A stretch of DNA of 8,231 nucleotides from an uncultured Eubacteriales bacterium (lineage in GTDB: Bacteria; Bacillota; Clostridia; Peptostreptococcales; Anaerovoracaceae), in contig CAJLHL010000097.1 of NCBI GenBank assembly GCA_905206455.1, positions 1 to 8,231 of the forward strand. Reading direction: 5' to 3'. Below, piece by piece: positions 6,550-8,231 of this stretch (positions are counted from its first letter, which is position 1; each line of letters begins with the position of its first letter). The translations under genes and the position numbers were made by a program. The notes under the pieces are model-generated. The model saw only the letters and a program-made list of their open reading frames with translations. It had not been told where the DNA came from and did no database searches.

Positions 6550-8178
6550 ATGAGTATCAACAGGCACGCATACAGAGCCATCGAGGCAGTGGTGGGAAAA
6601 AATTATATCACCGATGACCCCGCTGACTGTGAAGGATACCGTTCCGGACCGGGAGGATACGAGAGCGGTACAGGATATGAACGGATCATGACCCGGCTTC
6701 CGGGAGCGATTGTCATGCCCCGCACCACGGAGGATGTGCAGAAAATCGTGAAGATCTGCGGCAGATACGGCCTTCCTTTCGTGCCGTACTCCACCGGTTT
6801 TTACGGTCCCCGGTCCCATCCTCATATGGACGATGAACTGATCATCGATATGAAACGGATGCGGGATTTTGAAATCGACGGAAAGCACTTCTTTATCACC
6901 GTGCAACCGGGGGTCATCTACTCTCAGATTCAGCAGGAATGCTTTGAAAAGGGCGCCTATGTGGTGGTAGGCGGAGGCGGCGCACAGACCTCCGCCGTGG
7001 CCAATCTGCTCAACGACGGCTGGTCTCCTCTGAGCTTTCGCATCGGTCTTCCCCAGCGAAGAATCCTGGGTATGGAGATCGTCATGCCCGACGGTGAGAT
7101 CGTGAAGATGGGTTCCCTTGCCGACGGAGACGATCCCTTCTGGGGAGAGGGAATCGGTCCGGATCTCCGGGGAATCATGCGAGGTTATACGGGGCTGCTG
7201 GGATGTCTGGGAATCTGTACGAAGATGGCGATCAAGACACTGCCGTTTCAGCCGGATATTCCGAAGCCTGCGGGAATTTCTCCGGATACGGCGCTGCAGC
7301 TGAATCCGAAGCGGGTCCGGTGGATTAATTTTACCATGCCGAGTCTGAAGTCCATCGAGGACGCCCATATCATGATCGGAAATGCGGAGATCGGCGCCGC
7401 AGTCACCAAAGTGCCGACCTTTTGGCGGGCCATCGCTAAAGCGGAATGTAAGGAAGAGTTCTGGGATCTCTGGCTTAAAGAGACGGAAGAATCGGTGGCG
7501 AATTTCTTCCTGGTGCGGGTTCTGCTCATCGGATACACTTCCGAGGAACAGATGGACTACGATTATCACGTACTCTGCGATATCATCGAGGAGCTGGGAG
7601 GAAAAGAGCGCCGCACCAAACCTTCGGATGAATCCTGGTTCAAAAATGCCGATTCGGCGGGAATGTGGCTGATGACAGGTTCCTACGTATCCGTAGACTA
7701 TGTCATGGATTCCTTTACCCAGGCCTTTGAACAGGGGCCGAACTACCGGGATCTGAAAGACAGATATACGCCTCCTCTCATGCCGGACTGCAAGGATCTG
7801 GGATGGTTCCAGAGCTGCGAGATGGGGCATCTCGGATATTACGAATATCTGATCTACTGGGATCAGCGAGAGGACACCGACGGCATGGATCAGTTCTACG
7901 TGGAGAGCGCCAAGATGAATATCGAAAACGGCTGCTATCCCGCGCTTCTGAGCTCCCACCAGCCGCTGTATCTGACAGGACCGGCCTACGGTCCCAATTA
8001 TCACCGGTGGATTCTCGACCTGAAAGGGATCTTCGATCCCCAGTGGATCTGTCATCCGCCTCTTCCGCTTGCTCACGACGAATTCGTGAAGAGGGCCGCC
8101 TGGATGCAGGAGGTCAAGACCTGGGAGACGCCGGAGGAATTCCCTTATCCGGACAGCCTGAAAGCGAGAATGAGCTGA
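6550..8178 (+). CDS. FAD-binding oxidoreductase, VAO/4-cresol dehydrogenase-like, divergent
   Basis: A 542-residue soluble flavoprotein, the second and larger flavin subunit of the operon. The PCMH-type FAD domain covers about residues 50-230: PGAIVMPRTTEDVQKIVK (51-68), the pyrophosphate-loop region PFVPYSTGFYG (76-86), which resembles the S-T-G form of vanillyl-alcohol oxidase and p-cresol dehydrogenase rather than the RGGGT of GlcD, VQPGVIYSQI (118-127), a Gly-rich VVVGGGGAQTS (138-148), MPDGEIVKMGS (179-189) and GYTGLLGCLGICTKMAIKT (212-230). Residues about 250-490 form the substrate domain, rich in Trp and Tyr. The C-terminal FDPQWICHPP (495-504) takes the place of the usual FDPxxxxNPG. 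The ribosome binding site AGGAGGGG (6538-6545) directly follows the preceding stop codon, so translation is probably coupled. Likely substrates are phenolic or hydroxylated compounds; the family call is good, the reaction is not determined. Confidence 0.88.
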   Translation: MSINRHAYRAIEAVVGKNYITDDPADCEGYRSGPGGYESGTGYERIMTRLPGAIVMPRTTEDVQKIVKICGRYGLPFVPYSTGFYGPRSHPHMDDELIIDMKRMRDFEIDGKHFFITVQPGVIYSQIQQECFEKGAYVVVGGGGAQTSAVANLLNDGWSPLSFRIGLPQRRILGMEIVMPDGEIVKMGSLADGDDPFWGEGIGPDLRGIMRGYTGLLGCLGICTKMAIKTLPFQPDIPKPAGISPDTALQLNPKRVRWINFTMPSLKSIEDAHIMIGNAEIGAAVTKVPTFWRAIAKAECKEEFWDLWLKETEESVANFFLVRVLLIGYTSEEQMDYDYHVLCDIIEELGGKERRTKPSDESWFKNADSAGMWLMTGSYVSVDYVMDSFTQAFEQGPNYRDLKDRYTPPLMPDCKDLGWFQSCEMGHLGYYEYLIYWDQREDTDGMDQFYVESAKMNIENGCYPALLSSHQPLYLTGPAYGPNYHRWILDLKGIFDPQWICHPPLPLAHDEFVKRAAWMQEVKTWETPEEFPYPDSLKARMS

Positions 8179-8202
8179 TATTTTCTATATATCACAGACG
8201 CA

Positions 8203-8231
8203 GAGGGCGGGAGAATCGATCTCCCGCCCTC
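8203..8231 (+). terminator. Probable terminator of the redox operon (right edge)
   Basis: A perfect 12-bp GC-rich stem (8203-8214 with 8220-8231) with a 5-nt loop begins 25 nt after the last stop codon. The window ends at the last base of the stem, so the T-run expected of an intrinsic terminator cannot be seen. Confidence 0.75.

Noticed and set aside
5212..8076. A 954-codon open frame on the minus strand across the iron-sulfur and second flavoprotein genes
   Set aside because: The two sense genes happen to be in the same frame, so their codon bias keeps one antisense frame open. The sense genes have ribosome binding sites and clear family motifs; the antisense product has none.

Overview
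The window looks like a piece of an anaerobic Gram-positive chromosome, most likely class Clostridia (Firmicutes). This is inferred from a secreted protein ending in three S-layer homology (SLH) repeats, strong AGGAGG-type ribosome binding sites, intrinsic hairpin terminators, and a flavin/iron-sulfur operon built on CCG (cysteine-rich, formerly DUF224) domains. By eye the base composition is moderate, and the SLH gene is somewhat AT-richer than the redox operon. The species cannot be named from the sequence.

Layout, all genes on the + strand. Positions 1-54 are a perfect AGCA tetranucleotide repeat cut by the left edge. A 15-bp perfect terminator-like hairpin (118-165) follows, only 32 nt before the start of a 921-residue SLH surface protein (198-2963). 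That gene is followed by a structured 3' region with two hairpins and a terminator (3109-3152). About 500 bp without a credible gene follow (3153-3659). They hold two tandem promoter-like elements that carry the same inverted repeat at the same place between their -35 and -10 boxes.

The rest is an apparent three-gene operon ending in a 12-bp hairpin at the right edge: an FAD-binding oxidoreductase of the PCMH/VAO fold (3660-5114), an HdrD/GlcF-like iron-sulfur protein with two CCG domains (5209-6537), and a second, larger FAD-binding oxidoreductase (6550-8178). Two different flavoproteins flanking one CCG iron-sulfur protein recall the subunit logic of glycolate oxidase GlcD/GlcE/GlcF. The sequences diverge in the flavin-binding loops and in the ferredoxin-like cysteine pattern, so the substrate is open: a hydroxy acid or a phenolic/alcohol compound is plausible. 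A working model is that the flavoproteins oxidise a substrate and pass electrons to the iron-sulfur subunit, with expression controlled by a repressor bound at the repeated operator. The SLH gene and the redox operon are separated by terminators and show no evident functional link.
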